A stretch of 64,000 nt of DNA, taken from Sphingopyxis sp. JAI128. GTDB taxonomy: Bacteria; Pseudomonadota; Alphaproteobacteria; Sphingomonadales; Sphingomonadaceae. The first letter of the stretch is position 1. Each line of letters opens with the position of its first letter. The notes beneath the pieces were generated by a model, which worked only from the letters and a program-made list of their open reading frames with translations, was not told the origin of the DNA and searched no databases. The translations under genes were made by a program, and so were the position numbers. The stretch is from assembly GCF_014207235.1 (NCBI RefSeq), contig NZ_JACHDA010000003.1, forward strand, positions 558,001-622,000. The letters run 5' to 3'. Below, piece after piece: positions 6,385 through 14,966 of the stretch.

Positions 6385-9318
6385 ATGAAGTTGTCATCAC
6401 TCGCGCCGGTTCGCACGTCGCTGCTCGCCTCCGCCGCATTTTTCGTCGCGGCACCCGTTTTCGCGCAAGGCACCTCGGCAGGCGCGCCCGAAAGCGTCGT
6501 GCCCGCGGCCACGACCGACGACATCGGCGGCGAGGAAATCCTCGTCACCGGCACGCGCGCGACGCAGCGCAGTTCGATCGAGTTCAAGCGCGCCGCCGAT
6601 GTCGTCGTCGACGGGCTCGTCAGCGAAGAAATCGGCGCGACCCCCGACAATTCGGTCGGCGATACGCTCGAACGCATCGTCGGCGTGTCGGCCGACCGCT
6701 TCAAGGGCAACGCCAACGAACTGTCGGTGCGCGGGCTCGGCCCGACCTTGAGCTTTTCGACCTTCAACGGCCGCGAAGTGTCGACCGCGGGCCCCGACCG
6801 TTCGGTCGCCTTCCAGCAATTCCCGTCGGAGCTGGTCAACGGGGTGCTCGTGTACAAGACGCAGCGCGCCGACTTTCTCGAGGGCGGCGTCGGCGGGGTG
6901 ATCGAGCTTCGTTCGATGAAGCCGCTCGATTACGGCAAGCGGCGCATCCAGTTCGAAGTGCGCGGCGATTTCCAGCCGCAGGACAATGACGTCTACCAGC
7001 ATGACGGGCTCGGCTATCGCGCCAATTTTTCCTACACCGACCAATATGAAACCGGGCTGGGCGACATCGGCGTGTCGATCGGTTACCAGCGGCAGGACAC
7101 GAGCGCGCCCGAAGATTATTATAACGGCAATTCGACCTTCCAGCTCTGCAACACCTCGGCCGACAACCCCTGGCAGCTGACCGGCAGCGCCGCAACGCAG
7201 GCCGCCGCAGGCGCCAATATCAACTGCGCCTTCGCCGAAGGGCCGCGTACCGCCAGCGGCGTGACCGTCGGCGAGACGATCGGCGATTATTATTTCCCGA
7301 CCTCGTCGCGCAGCTTTCGCACGCAAAAGACGTCCGAAATCCGCGACGGGCTGATCGGCGCGATCCAGTGGCGTCCGTCACCCGAGTTCGAGATCGCGAT
7401 CGACGGCCAATATTCGAAACGCCGCAGCCGCGAGGAACGCAATGTGCTGGGCATAACCGAAGGGTTGCGCGGGATCGAGCCACTGGTCATCGGCAACGGC
7501 ATCAACGGCTATTCGCCCGGCGCGCTGATCAGCTATCGCGGCAATTCGAATATCGAGAACCAGCTCGAAACGCGCCAGCGCAACGAAACCTACAAGGGCG
7601 GCGGCCTGGGTCTGGTCTGGACCCCCGATCGCTGGACGGTCAGCTTCGACGGCTCCTATTCGGACAGCCACCGCACCGAGACGCAAAAGGCGACGCGCAT
7701 GCGGTCGAACCGCCGTCTCGGCTATACGCTCACCTATCTGGACGACGATGTCGTGCCGAATGTCGAGTTCGAGGATTTCGACATCACCGACCACGACCTG
7801 TTCCTGACCACTGCGGCCAATTCGGTCTATGCGCGCAACCGCTTCGTCACCGACCGCCGCGACCGGATATGGGCCGGACGGCTCGACATCGAACGCGAGC
7901 TCGACGGCTTCATCACCTCGGTCAAGGTCGGCGGCCGCTATTCGGACCACCATCGTACCAACGACAATGCGCGCAACAACGACCTCAACACCCTCGTCGC
8001 CATCGACGGCGTCACGCCGGCCGAACTGATCGCGCAGGCGAACCAGAATTGCCGCGTCCCGTTCACCACCAGCAGCTACATGCAGGGCATGGGCACCAAC
8101 GTCACGCGCTGGGCGACGTTCGACAACGACTGCCTGTTCCGTACCTTCACCGGCGGCGACGATGCGCTGCCCTATCCGGCCGATGGCCGCGACCCGAGCG
8201 ACATCGACGTCACCGAACGCATCTATGCGCTCTACGGCCTCGCCAATTTCGAATCGCAAGCGGGCAGCGTGCCGTTCAGCGGCAATATCGGGCTGCGCTG
8301 GGTCAAGACCGACATTAGCTCGATCGGCTATCGCCAGCCCTATGTGATCACGATCGACACCGCCGGCGACAGCTATAGCGTCGATCCCGATCCGAACGGC
8401 GAGCTGCTCACCAACCGCGCCAAGGGCAGCTATAATTATTTCCTGCCGAGCGCGAACATTGCCTTCGACCTGTCGCAGGAGGTCAAGCTGCGCCTTGCCG
8501 CCTATCGCGCGATCGCGCGGTCGGGGATCGAAAGCTTCGGCGCGGGCATCCGGCTCAACCCGACCGCGGGGACCGGGCTCGAGAATATCGTTTTCGACGC
8601 GACGACGGGCAACCCGAACCTCAAGCCGCTGCGCGCATGGAACGTCGACGCGAGCCTCGAGCTTTACGCGTCACAGGACACTTTGCTCTCGATCGCCGGC
8701 TATTATAAATGGGCGAAGGGCACGGTGATCAGCGCCGAGGAGCCGATCCCGACCGACGTCACCATCACGACGATCCGCGACGGCGGCGCGCCGGTGACCG
8801 AGACCGTCACCATTTCGCCCGTTGCCCCGACGAACGACAGCGAGACGCGGCATCTGTACGGGGTCGAGGCGACGGCGAGCCACGCCTTCACCTGGCTTCC
8901 CGACCCGCTCGACGGGTTCGGCATCCAGGGATCGGTCAACCGCGCTTTCGCCAATTTCGAATATCCCGACACCTCGCCGATCGCCGACTATGTCGATCCC
9001 GCCAACCTGATCGGGCTGTCGAAATGGACCGCGAGCGGATCGGTGTGGTTCGAAAAATGGGGTCTCTCGCTCCGCGCCAACCTTCGCTATCGTTCGGGCT
9101 ATTACAAGCCGAACGGCGGCACCAACCGGGAAATCCGCGGCGGAACCTATCTCAACCTGTCGGCGCAATATAATCTCACCGATCATGTCCAGCTCAAGCT
9201 GCAGGCGCTCAACGTCACGAACACCCAGGACATCATGTACAAGGGCGGATACGACAGCATCGCCGAAGTATCGCGCAGCGGTCCGCAATATTTCTTCGGC
9301 TTCCGGGTCCGCCTGTGA
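6385..9318 (+). CDS. TonB-dependent receptor for a uronate oligosaccharide
   Basis: A 977-residue outer-membrane receptor. The ATG at 6385 follows a good ribosome-binding site (gggagggaaaaa) and opens a signal peptide (MKLSSLAPVRTSLLASAAFF, ending near VFAQ). A TonB-box-like EEILVTGTRATQRSS follows at about 50-65. The plug domain includes ATPDNSVGDTLERIVGVS, ELSVRGLGPTLSFSTFNGRE and a beta-barrel-entry segment, GGVGGVIELRSMKPLDYGK. The rest is a long barrel ending in the aromatic YFFGFRVRL. This architecture is the sphingomonad TonB-dependent receptor type often tied to carbohydrate loci. Its stop overlaps the first lyase start (GTGA), so the three genes form one operon. The substrate is inferred from its neighbours to be an acidic (uronate) glycan. 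Confidence 0.9.
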   Translation: MKLSSLAPVRTSLLASAAFFVAAPVFAQGTSAGAPESVVPAATTDDIGGEEILVTGTRATQRSSIEFKRAADVVVDGLVSEEIGATPDNSVGDTLERIVGVSADRFKGNANELSVRGLGPTLSFSTFNGREVSTAGPDRSVAFQQFPSELVNGVLVYKTQRADFLEGGVGGVIELRSMKPLDYGKRRIQFEVRGDFQPQDNDVYQHDGLGYRANFSYTDQYETGLGDIGVSIGYQRQDTSAPEDYYNGNSTFQLCNTSADNPWQLTGSAATQAAAGANINCAFAEGPRTASGVTVGETIGDYYFPTSSRSFRTQKTSEIRDGLIGAIQWRPSPEFEIAIDGQYSKRRSREERNVLGITEGLRGIEPLVIGNGINGYSPGALISYRGNSNIENQLETRQRNETYKGGGLGLVWTPDRWTVSFDGSYSDSHRTETQKATRMRSNRRLGYTLTYLDDDVVPNVEFEDFDITDHDLFLTTAANSVYARNRFVTDRRDRIWAGRLDIERELDGFITSVKVGGRYSDHHRTNDNARNNDLNTLVAIDGVTPAELIAQANQNCRVPFTTSSYMQGMGTNVTRWATFDNDCLFRTFTGGDDALPYPADGRDPSDIDVTERIYALYGLANFESQAGSVPFSGNIGLRWVKTDISSIGYRQPYVITIDTAGDSYSVDPDPNGELLTNRAKGSYNYFLPSANIAFDLSQEVKLRLAAYRAIARSGIESFGAGIRLNPTAGTGLENIVFDATTGNPNLKPLRAWNVDASLELYASQDTLLSIAGYYKWAKGTVISAEEPIPTDVTITTIRDGGAPVTETVTISPVAPTNDSETRHLYGVEATASHAFTWLPDPLDGFGIQGSVNRAFANFEYPDTSPIADYVDPANLIGLSKWTASGSVWFEKWGLSLRANLRYRSGYYKPNGGTNREIRGGTYLNLSAQYNLTDHVQLKLQALNVTNTQDIMYKGGYDSIAEVSRSGPQYFFGFRVRL

Positions 9319-10565
9319 AGCCAGCACGTTCAGCCCGACTCCCTTGGGCCATGCTGGCCGCCGCCGCATTCTTTCCGTCCGCGGCGGCGGCTTTATCCTC
9401 AACGCCGGCCTGTGACACGAGCGAAGGCTATTCGGCCTCCTTCGACGGCCGCCGTACCTTTGCGCTGCGTCCCGCCGATCTCGACGCGATCAAGGCGGCG
9501 CTTCCGGACGATCCCGCGACCGGCGCCGCCTATCGCAAGCTGATTGCAGAGGCCGACAAGGCGCTCGCGGCCAAGCCCGCATCGGTGATCGACAAGCGCA
9601 GTATCCCCGTGTCGGGCGACCGCCACGACTATGTCAGCCTCGCGCGCTATTGGTGGCCGGACCCCGCCAATCCGAAGGGCGCCTATGTGCGCCGCGACGG
9701 CGACACCAATCCCGATATCGAAAGCGATCGCTTCGACCGCGCCGCGCTCGCGCGCATGGCGCGCGACGCCGACACGCTCGCGCTTGCTTATTATTATAGC
9801 GACGACCGCAAATATGCCGAAGGCGCGGCGCGCGTCATCCGAACCTGGTTCGTCGATCCCGCGACGCGAATGAACCCGAACATGAATTTCGCGCAGGCGG
9901 TGCCCGGCGTGTCGAACGGCCGCGCCGAAGGCGTGCTCGACGGTGCGGGCTTCATCGCGGCGATCGACGCCGCCGGGCTGATCGCGCCGTCGGGCGCGCT
10001 GACGCCGGCCGAAATGACCGCGCTCGAAGGCTGGTTTTCGCGCTATGTCGACTGGATGCTGAAAAGCCCCAACGGCAGGGCGGAGGGTAAGGCGTCGAAC
10101 AACCATGGTCTCTGGTACGACGCGCAGGTCGCGCGCTTCGCATTGTTCGCGCGGCGCCCCGAGGTCGCGCGCCGGATCGTCGCCGCCTTTCCGGCGAAGC
10201 GCCTGGCGCGGCAAGTCGATCGCTCGGGCGCCTTGCCCAAGGAACTGACGCGAACGCGCAGCTTCCACTATTCGCTCTATGCGCTCGATGCCGCCTACAC
10301 GCTGGCCGACAGCGCGGCGTGCCTCGGCATCGATCTTTATCGCGCCGAAGAGGGGGGCCGGTCGCTCCGCAAGGCAACCGATTATGTCGCCGCATATCGC
10401 GGCCGCAGTGCCGACTGGCCGTACAAGGAGCAGGGCTGGCCCACCGCGATGCTCGACGGGCTGCTCGTCCGCGCCGACGATGCCTGGGGGCCTGGCGCCT
10501 ATCCGCGCAATGTTGACGGCGAGCTTTTGCTGCGCCGCCGCGCCATCATCGGGGAAGATCGATGA
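9315..10565 (+). CDS. Exported alginate-lyase-superfamily polysaccharide lyase (first of two)
   Basis: A 416-residue protein starting at a GTG that overlaps the receptor stop by four bases. The N-terminus is a signal sequence (LPWAMLAAAAFFPSAAAA). The (alpha/alpha) toroid of the Alginate_lyase superfamily is indicated by YVSLARYWWPDPANPKGAYV (about 106-125), TWFVDPATRMNPNMNFAQ (177-194), SNNHGLWYDAQ (261-271) and TRTRSFHYSLYALDA (312-326). Asn263-His264 plus Arg315 and Tyr319 correspond to the Asn/His/Arg/Tyr catalytic set known from A1-III-type lyases. The WWPDP motif is more like the PL38-type group, which includes glucuronan lyases, than classical PL5. The product would be unsaturated oligouronides for the GH105 enzyme; alginate, glucuronan or a related polymer are all possible. 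Confidence 0.85.
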   Translation: MKPARSARLPWAMLAAAAFFPSAAAALSSTPACDTSEGYSASFDGRRTFALRPADLDAIKAALPDDPATGAAYRKLIAEADKALAAKPASVIDKRSIPVSGDRHDYVSLARYWWPDPANPKGAYVRRDGDTNPDIESDRFDRAALARMARDADTLALAYYYSDDRKYAEGAARVIRTWFVDPATRMNPNMNFAQAVPGVSNGRAEGVLDGAGFIAAIDAAGLIAPSGALTPAEMTALEGWFSRYVDWMLKSPNGRAEGKASNNHGLWYDAQVARFALFARRPEVARRIVAAFPAKRLARQVDRSGALPKELTRTRSFHYSLYALDAAYTLADSAACLGIDLYRAEEGGRSLRKATDYVAAYRGRSADWPYKEQGWPTAMLDGLLVRADDAWGPGAYPRNVDGELLLRRRAIIGEDR

Positions 10566-11725
10566 TCGCGCGCCGGACCCTGCTGCTCGCCGCACTGCTC
10601 GCGGCACCCGCGGCATGGGCGCGGCCGCAGCCGATCGGACTCGACATTCGCGCGATCGAGCGCCGCCGCCTGATGCCGCAGACCGAAACCCTGCTCGCCA
10701 CCGAACCGCGCACCATCGCGGCGATACCCGCGCCGCGCAGTCCGGGCGGGCGGCAGGATTATTATTCGGAAGGCGATTATTGGTGGCCCGACCCCGCGAA
10801 CCCCGGCGGCGCCTATATACGCCGCGACGGCCGTTCGAACCCCGACAAGTTCGACGGCCACCGCGACGCGCTGATCGCCTTCGGGCGCACCGTGCCCGCG
10901 CTGGCGGCGCTGTGGGATCTGACCGGCGAGACGCGCTTTGCCGATGCTGCCATACGCCACCTCCACGCATGGTTCGTCGATCCAGGGACGCGAATGAATC
11001 CGAACCTCGACCATGCGCAGGCGATCATCGGCGTCAACAGCGGCCGCGCGATCGGAGTGATCGACACGTTGCAGATCGTCGAGGTGGCGCGCGCGGCGGC
11101 GCTGTTCGGACGAAAGGACGCGCCGGGCTATGCCGCGATCCGCGCGGGCGTCGAGCGCTGGTTCGCCGACTATCTCGACTGGCTTACGGCCTCACCCTTC
11201 GGCATCGAAGAGCGCGACGAGAAGAATAATCATGGCACCTGCTGGCTCTTGCAGACCGCGTCTTTCGCCGCCCTGATCGGCCGCGCCGACATCCTGGCCG
11301 ATGCCCGCACCCGGCTCCAGACGATCATCGTCCCGACGCAGATCGCCGCCGATGGGCGCCAGCCGCTCGAACTCGCGCGCACCAAGCCCTTTGCCTATTC
11401 GCTCTTCAACCTCGACGTGCTCGCCGCGTCGGCGTGGCTGCTCGGCGGCGGCGACCTGGTCGGCTGGCAGACCGCCGACGGACGCTCGATCGCCGGCGCG
11501 ATCGCATGGATGGCGCCCTATATCGCCAACAAGGCGGCATGGCCGCTGCCGCCCGACGTGGAATATTGGGAGGGTTTTCCGGTGCGCCAGCCGAGCCTGC
11601 TCTTCGGCGGCATGGCGGAGCGACGCGGGGACTGGCTGGCACTTTGGCAGCGGCTGGACCCCGATCCGGTTAGCGGCGAGGTCGTGCGCAACTTCCCGGT
11701 CCGCCAGCCCCTGCTCTGGATCTAG
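10562..11725 (+). CDS. Exported alginate-lyase-superfamily polysaccharide lyase (second of two)
   Basis: A 387-residue paralogue of the preceding gene, starting at an ATG that overlaps its stop (ATGA). It has a signal peptide (MIARRTLLLAALLAAPAAWA). Shared motifs are DYWWPDPANPGGAYIRRDG (72-90), AWFVDPGTRMNPNLDHAQ (136-153), EKNNHGTCWLLQ (220-231) and LARTKPFAYSLFNLDVL (271-287). The likely catalytic residues are Asn223, His224, Arg273 and Tyr279. Sequence outside the motifs differs from the first lyase, so the two probably split the work, for example endo versus exo action or different uronate linkages, rather than duplicate it. It is the last gene of the operon and faces the acyl-CoA dehydrogenase gene tail to tail. 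Confidence 0.85.
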   Translation: MIARRTLLLAALLAAPAAWARPQPIGLDIRAIERRRLMPQTETLLATEPRTIAAIPAPRSPGGRQDYYSEGDYWWPDPANPGGAYIRRDGRSNPDKFDGHRDALIAFGRTVPALAALWDLTGETRFADAAIRHLHAWFVDPGTRMNPNLDHAQAIIGVNSGRAIGVIDTLQIVEVARAAALFGRKDAPGYAAIRAGVERWFADYLDWLTASPFGIEERDEKNNHGTCWLLQTASFAALIGRADILADARTRLQTIIVPTQIAADGRQPLELARTKPFAYSLFNLDVLAASAWLLGGGDLVGWQTADGRSIAGAIAWMAPYIANKAAWPLPPDVEYWEGFPVRQPSLLFGGMAERRGDWLALWQRLDPDPVSGEVVRNFPVRQPLLWI

Positions 11726-11739
11726 GGTCAGGACCCTAG
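11722..11739. terminator. Palindrome shared by two convergent stop codons
   Basis: CTAGGGTC (11722-11729), an AG spacer and GACCCTAG (11732-11739) form a perfect inverted repeat. The TAG stop of the second lyase (11723-11725) lies in the left arm and the stop of the opposing acyl-CoA dehydrogenase gene (from 11736) in the right arm. No T-run follows on either strand, so intrinsic termination is uncertain; a bidirectional 3'-end hairpin is the simplest reading. Confidence 0.4.
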
Positions 11740-13325
11740 TTGCGCCCTTGGACAAGCCCGCGCGCGATTACCTGCGCCTGGATCTCCGCCGCGCCCTCGA
11801 AGATATTGAGGATGCGCGCGTCGCAAAGGATGCGGCTGATTTCATATTCCATGGCATAGCCGTTGCCGCCATGGATCTGCAGGCTGGCATCGGCATTCGA
11901 CCAGGCGGCGCGCGCGCCGAGCAGCTTCGCCATCCCCGCTTCGATATCGCAGCGCTTGCCGCTGTCCTTCGCGCGCGCCGCGGCGTAGCTCAACTCGCGC
12001 GCCATGACGAAATCGACGAGGCTCATCGCGAGCTTGTCCGACACGCGCGGGAAAGCGATGATCGCCTTGCCGAACTGCTTGCGGCTCCGTGCATAATCGA
12101 GCCCGAGCTCGAGCGCGCGCCGCGCCACGCCCACCGCGCGCGCCGCGGTCTGGATGCGCGCGCCTTCGAAGGTGCGCATGAGTTGCTTGAACCCCTGCCC
12201 TTCCGCACCGCCGAGCAGCGCGTCGGCGGGGGCGTGCATCGCATCGAACTGCAACGCATATTCGCGCATCCCGCGATAGCCGAGCACCTCGATCTCGCTG
12301 CCGCTCATGCCCGCCGCGGGGAAAGGATCGGTGTCGGTCCCGCGCGGCTTCTGGACGAGCAGCATCGACAGCCCGGCATAGCCCTTCGCATCGGGCACCG
12401 TGCGCGCAAGCAACGTCATCAGGTCCGAACGCGCGGCATGGGTGATCCAGTTTTTCGCGCCGTCGATGATCCAATGATCGCCCTCGCGGCGCGCCCTTGT
12501 TTGCAGCGAACCAAGGTCCGATCCGACGTCGGGTTCGGTGAACACGGCGGTCGGCAACACCTCGCCGCTGGCGATCCGGGGTAGCCATTCGGCCTTCTGC
12601 TTATCGGTGCCGCCCATCGCGATCAGCTCGCCCGCGATCTCCGACCGTGTGCCGAGCGACCCCGTGCCGATCCAGCCGCGCGACAATTCCTCGGTGACGA
12701 TGCACATGACGAGCTTGCCGAGCCCGAGCCCGCCATAGTCCTCCGGAATGCAAACGCCGAAGGTGCCGAGGTCGGCCATCGCCCGGACGGTGGCGTCGGG
12801 GATCAATGCGTTGGCGAGGTGCCAGCCGTGCGCGTGGGGCAGGATTTCGGCATCGGTGAAGCGGCGATATTGTTGGCGGATCGCGTCGAGGTCGGCGTCG
12901 TGCAGCGTCTCGCTCGGCCATTGGCCATCGGCGAGCGCGGCGGCGACGTCGGTCCGGATCGCGGCATGGTCGGCGTCGAGCAGATCGGCGCAAGCGCCGG
13001 CAAGCGTGCGCGCGGCAGCCGAGAGACCAAGATCGGCGGGGCGGAAGATCTCATTCTGTCCCATCGGCAAGCCGCCGGTAAGCTGGCCGATCGCTTCCGC
13101 GAAGGCGAGCGTGGCGATCTTCGCGTCGAGCGGGTTCGAGTCCTCGCCGGACTCGCACCAGCCGAGCGTCGCTTCGAGCGCCGCGACCGTCGTCGCGACC
13201 CAGGCAAAGCCGTGCGCCGCGCGCTGCTCGCGATCGATCGGCGCGTGCGTCAGCCGGTCGGCCAGCGCCGCCTGAGCCGCGGCGCGATAGGCCTCGGCCG
13301 CTTCGAGCGCGGAGCGAAGGGTCAT
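11736..13325 (-). CDS. mcd: Acyl-CoA dehydrogenase with N-terminal extension, methylsuccinyl-CoA dehydrogenase-like
   Basis: A 529-residue flavoenzyme. The ATG at 13325 overlaps the upstream CoA-transferase stop (ATGA). Residues about 150-529 are a normal acyl-CoA dehydrogenase (VCIPEDYGGLGLGKLVM, AVFTEPDVGSDLGSLQTRA, DYARSRKQFGKAI, QIHGGNGYAMEYEISR, NIFEGAAEIQ). The first 150 residues are an extra helical domain containing AFAEAIGQLTGGLPMGQNE followed by FRPADLGL. Such an extension and a GGxPMxQxE motif are, as I recall, characteristic of (2S)-methylsuccinyl-CoA dehydrogenase of the ethylmalonyl-CoA pathway. The partner gene resembles mesaconyl-CoA transferase, which fits this activity. The substrate is inferred; another branched or dicarboxyl acyl-CoA is possible. 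Confidence 0.65.
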   Translation of the reverse strand: MTLRSALEAAEAYRAAAQAALADRLTHAPIDREQRAAHGFAWVATTVAALEATLGWCESGEDSNPLDAKIATLAFAEAIGQLTGGLPMGQNEIFRPADLGLSAAARTLAGACADLLDADHAAIRTDVAAALADGQWPSETLHDADLDAIRQQYRRFTDAEILPHAHGWHLANALIPDATVRAMADLGTFGVCIPEDYGGLGLGKLVMCIVTEELSRGWIGTGSLGTRSEIAGELIAMGGTDKQKAEWLPRIASGEVLPTAVFTEPDVGSDLGSLQTRARREGDHWIIDGAKNWITHAARSDLMTLLARTVPDAKGYAGLSMLLVQKPRGTDTDPFPAAGMSGSEIEVLGYRGMREYALQFDAMHAPADALLGGAEGQGFKQLMRTFEGARIQTAARAVGVARRALELGLDYARSRKQFGKAIIAFPRVSDKLAMSLVDFVMARELSYAAARAKDSGKRCDIEAGMAKLLGARAAWSNADASLQIHGGNGYAMEYEISRILCDARILNIFEGAAEIQAQVIARGLVQGRN

Positions 13326-14539
13326 CGGCCTCCCCCTCCCCCGCTCGCGACGCCGACGATGCCCGCGTCGATCAGGCGGGCGATTTCGCCCGAGGGAAGC
13401 GAAAGCCGTTCGCTCAATATCTGCTCGCTGTGCTGGCCGTTGCGCGGCGCCGCCGCAGGCGGGCGGCGGTCTTGCTGCGGCAGGGTCGCGAAGGCGCCCG
13501 CGGCGGGATAGGCGAAGCCGCTGGGGTTCTCCGCCTGTCCGAAGATCGGGTTGTCGGCGACAAGCGCAGGGTCGCGCACGGCATCGTGCATCGTGCGATA
13601 GGGCGAATGGACGATGCCCCCCGCATCGAAGGCCGCGGCGAGATCGGCATGGTCGCGCGCGCCGATCGCCCGCTCGAACAACGGATAAAGCGCATCGCGA
13701 TGCTCGAAGCGAAGCCCGTCGTCCCTGGCAAAGGAGACGCCGCGCTCGTTCTCGATCCGTCCGATGGCGTCGCCGAGGTCGAGCGCGGCGATCAGATTGG
13801 CCCATTGGCGCGGAGTGACGACGACGACCATCGTCCGCTGCCCGTCGCGCGTCACGAAGTCGCGGCCGAACAGGCCGTAAACGGCGTTGCCGAGCCGCGG
13901 GCGGTTCGCGCCCGTGTAAAGCGTCTCGGCGACACCGCCCAGATTGGCGACGGTTCCGATCGCGACATCCGACAACGGAATGCGCACCTCGCCGCCTTCG
14001 CCGGTCGCGCTCCGCCGCTGGATCGCCGCGAGCAGGGCAAAGGCGGCGTAAGCACCGGTGAGCAGGTCCCACGCGGGCAGCACATGGTTTACCGGGTCGG
14101 GGCCCGCGCCGGTCAGCATCGGATAGCCCACCGAATTGTTGACCGTATAGTCGAGCGCGGGCGAGCCGTCCGCCCAGCCCATGACCCGGATCGTGACAAG
14201 GTCGGGCCGTCCTTCGGCGAGGACCGCGTGCGACAGAAATCCCCCCACCGGGAAATTGGTTATGAACTGCCCCGTCGCGCGCACCAGCGCCTGCAACAAT
14301 TCGCGCCCCTCGGGCCGCCCCAGGTCGAGCGCGACCGATTTTTTCGCGCGGTTCAGATTTTCCCAGTAAAGCGAGTCATTGGCGTCGGTGACGGGCCAGC
14401 GTCGGAAATCGGGTCCGCCACCGATCTGATCGACGCGGATCACGTCGGCGCCCATTTGCGCGCAATAGAGCCCGGCGGTCGGGGAGGCGACGAAGGACGA
14501 GGCTTCGATCACCGACAGGCCGGCCAGCAGGTCGTACAT
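13322..14539 (-). CDS. mct: Class III CoA-transferase, mesaconyl-CoA C1-C4 transferase-like
   Basis: A 405-residue CaiB/BaiF-family protein. I chose the ATG at 14539 (MYDLLAGLSVIEASSFVASP), preceded by a purine-rich ggggagattgggg; the frame stays open to a GTG at 14641, but that extra sequence is basic and unlike the family. The likely catalytic Asp158 sits in NHVLPAWDLLTGAYAAF. Segments ITNFPVGGFLSH, DYTVNNSVGYPMLTG and RPRLGNAVYGLFGRDFVT match, from memory, Chloroflexus 2-methylfumaryl-CoA isomerase (Mct) much better than ordinary CaiB proteins. Mct moves CoA within mesaconyl-CoA from C1 to C4. It overlaps and probably is cotranscribed with the Mcd-like dehydrogenase. A neighbouring acyl-CoA hydratase or citramalyl-CoA lyase is not in the window. 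Confidence 0.65.
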   Translation of the reverse strand: MYDLLAGLSVIEASSFVASPTAGLYCAQMGADVIRVDQIGGGPDFRRWPVTDANDSLYWENLNRAKKSVALDLGRPEGRELLQALVRATGQFITNFPVGGFLSHAVLAEGRPDLVTIRVMGWADGSPALDYTVNNSVGYPMLTGAGPDPVNHVLPAWDLLTGAYAAFALLAAIQRRSATGEGGEVRIPLSDVAIGTVANLGGVAETLYTGANRPRLGNAVYGLFGRDFVTRDGQRTMVVVVTPRQWANLIAALDLGDAIGRIENERGVSFARDDGLRFEHRDALYPLFERAIGARDHADLAAAFDAGGIVHSPYRTMHDAVRDPALVADNPIFGQAENPSGFAYPAAGAFATLPQQDRRPPAAAPRNGQHSEQILSERLSLPSGEIARLIDAGIVGVASGGGGGR

Positions 14540-14966
14540 CCGGCCCCAATCTCCCCGCGAAACCCGTCCCGTGACATCCCGGCCGAACCGACCGGGTCTG
14601 CGATCCGGCGGGCCGGACGCGTCTTGCACCCCGCCGTCCACCGTCTCAGTCGCTACTATCAGCCAGCGCCGTTCTGCGCCAGAGCCAGTTGCTTGCTGTC
14701 AAGCCACTCTAATTGAACGACAAGATCAGCAACAAACGAGATTGCGGCTTGGCCCGGGGGCCGTTGCGCTCTGCGGCGTCGCCGACAAACCATGGCGCGC
14801 CGAGGCGCCGCAGCATGGATGATGATGGTCCCGCCCGATCCAGCGCCTGCCGCCGACAGGTCGCCACTGATCGGAAATTTCAAAAACCCGCCCTCCGACG
14901 GCGCCGGACATTCGCCGAACAGAATCCTGCTGGCAGATTTGTGCGCTGCATCGTAAAGGCGCCGTC
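14540..14966. other. Intergenic region upstream of nasT, no convincing gene
   Basis: This 427-base stretch separates the leftward mct-like gene from the rightward nasT gene and must hold promoters for both. Short frames cross it (for example a plus-strand frame from 14713), but their translations are basic, low in complexity and without motifs. I looked for a sigma-54 promoter because nitrogen genes often use one; TGGCCCG at 14752-14758 is followed by TTGC at the wrong spacing. No strong palindrome or riboswitch-like fold stood out. Confidence 0.5.

Noticed and set aside
11736..14072. A 778-codon open frame covering the dehydrogenase and running into the CoA-transferase gene
   Set aside because: The upstream part is a basic, Arg/Ala-rich shadow of the transferase gene. 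The real start is the ATG at 13325, which overlaps the transferase stop and begins a domain that fits the family.
14540..14966. A possible sigma-54 promoter before nasT
   Set aside because: TGGCCCG at 14752-14758 is followed by a TTGC at the wrong distance for the -24/-12 spacing.
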